The notes below the pieces were generated by a model. The model was not told the origin of the DNA. It saw nothing but the letters and a program-made list of their open reading frames with translations, and searched no databases. Position numbers and translations under genes: made by a program. A DNA stretch of 17,474 bases, taken from positions 1 to 17,474 of the forward strand of contig WKLE02001637.1 of the NCBI GenBank assembly GCA_014885115.2, given 5' to 3'. Shown here piece by piece: positions 17,301-17,474 of the stretch (positions are counted from its first letter, which is position 1; each line of letters opens with the position of its first letter). The DNA comes from Asterionellopsis glacialis (taxonomy: Eukaryota > Bacillariophyta > Plagiogrammaphyceae > Rhaphoneidales > Asterionellopsidaceae).

Positions 17301-17474
17301 TGGCTTGGGGAGTTCAGTTCACATGTTAAAACCGAACTCCGTTGGAAAACGAACTCTAAGTAGATCCTCAATAGGATCCCATACTGCTTTTGGGTTGCAA
17401 AGACAAATCGGTGAATTGTCGGGTATTTTTAGTTAAGTTCTAACATAGCTCATAATTTATTCACTCCAATAAAC
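17301..17474. other. Right edge, no recognised gene
   Basis: A short hairpin-capable GATCCT/AGGATC pair (17363-17368 and 17373-17378, loop CAAT) and a repeated CCGAACTC-like word (about 17331-17356) are present. No coding start with support lies before the end of the window; the segment may be 5' UTR of a downstream gene. Confidence 0.4.

Noticed and set aside
1..17474. tRNA, rRNA, CRISPR or bacterial operon features
   Set aside because: I looked for tRNA T-arm words (GGTTCGA-type), regularly spaced repeats and ribosome-binding sites ahead of tandem genes and saw none; the content is eukaryotic.

Overview
This is a eukaryotic, AT-rich (visual impression), transposon-dense window. At least four broken retroelement segments fill roughly 1-14715, and one spliced unknown gene lies at 15319-16505. 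The Copia and Gypsy reading frames, the RNase H-bearing LINE and a single short intron (87 or 114 nt) best fit a stramenopile alga, most likely a diatom. That assignment rests on remembered protein-family patterns, not on a search, and is moderate at best. No bacterial operon, CRISPR array, rRNA or tRNA was seen.

Layout. (1) 1-1024: the 3' end of a Ty3/Gypsy element on the + strand, i.e. broken integrase and pol end followed by an LTR ending at 1024. (2) 1025-about 4750: a decayed + strand Ty1/Copia element read in the order protease, GAG-pre-integrase, integrase, RT and RNase H, then a purine tract and the start of a 3' LTR. Its gag is missing, probably because the Gypsy copy landed in it. 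(3) 4754-12607: a long non-LTR retrotransposon (LINE) on the - strand. It has ORF1 with a coiled coil, then an APE endonuclease, an RT, an RNase H and a zinc-knuckle tail, and ends in a 27-base poly(A) that reads as poly(T) on +. ORF1 and ORF2 share a frame and are separated by one TAG. (4) 12608-14715: the 5' end of a second Gypsy copy on +, with a truncated LTR, a primer-binding site, gag and protease; its RT and everything after are absent. The 133-base block at 878-1010 matches the block at 12608-12740, so the two Gypsy halves carry related LTRs and lie back to back around 11.6 kb of other elements. (5) 14716-15318: AT-rich spacer with a short tandem duplication. (6) 15319-16505: a two-exon gene of unknown function with one apparent 1-base frame break. 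(7) 16506-17474: spacer with a 12-bp inverted repeat, then a compositionally different patch carrying two perfect TGACGTCA (CRE-type) palindromes, a degenerate third and two CCAAT boxes. This looks like the promoter of a gene that is mostly outside the window.

How it works together: none of the retroelements can be autonomous as read, since each has several stops or frameshifts and some have changed catalytic residues. The window is best read as nested, ageing retroelement insertions beside a small host or transposon-derived gene. The most promising items for novelty are the unknown gene at 15319-16505, the one-codon ORF1/ORF2 separation in the LINE, and the CRE-bearing tandem repeat near the right edge.
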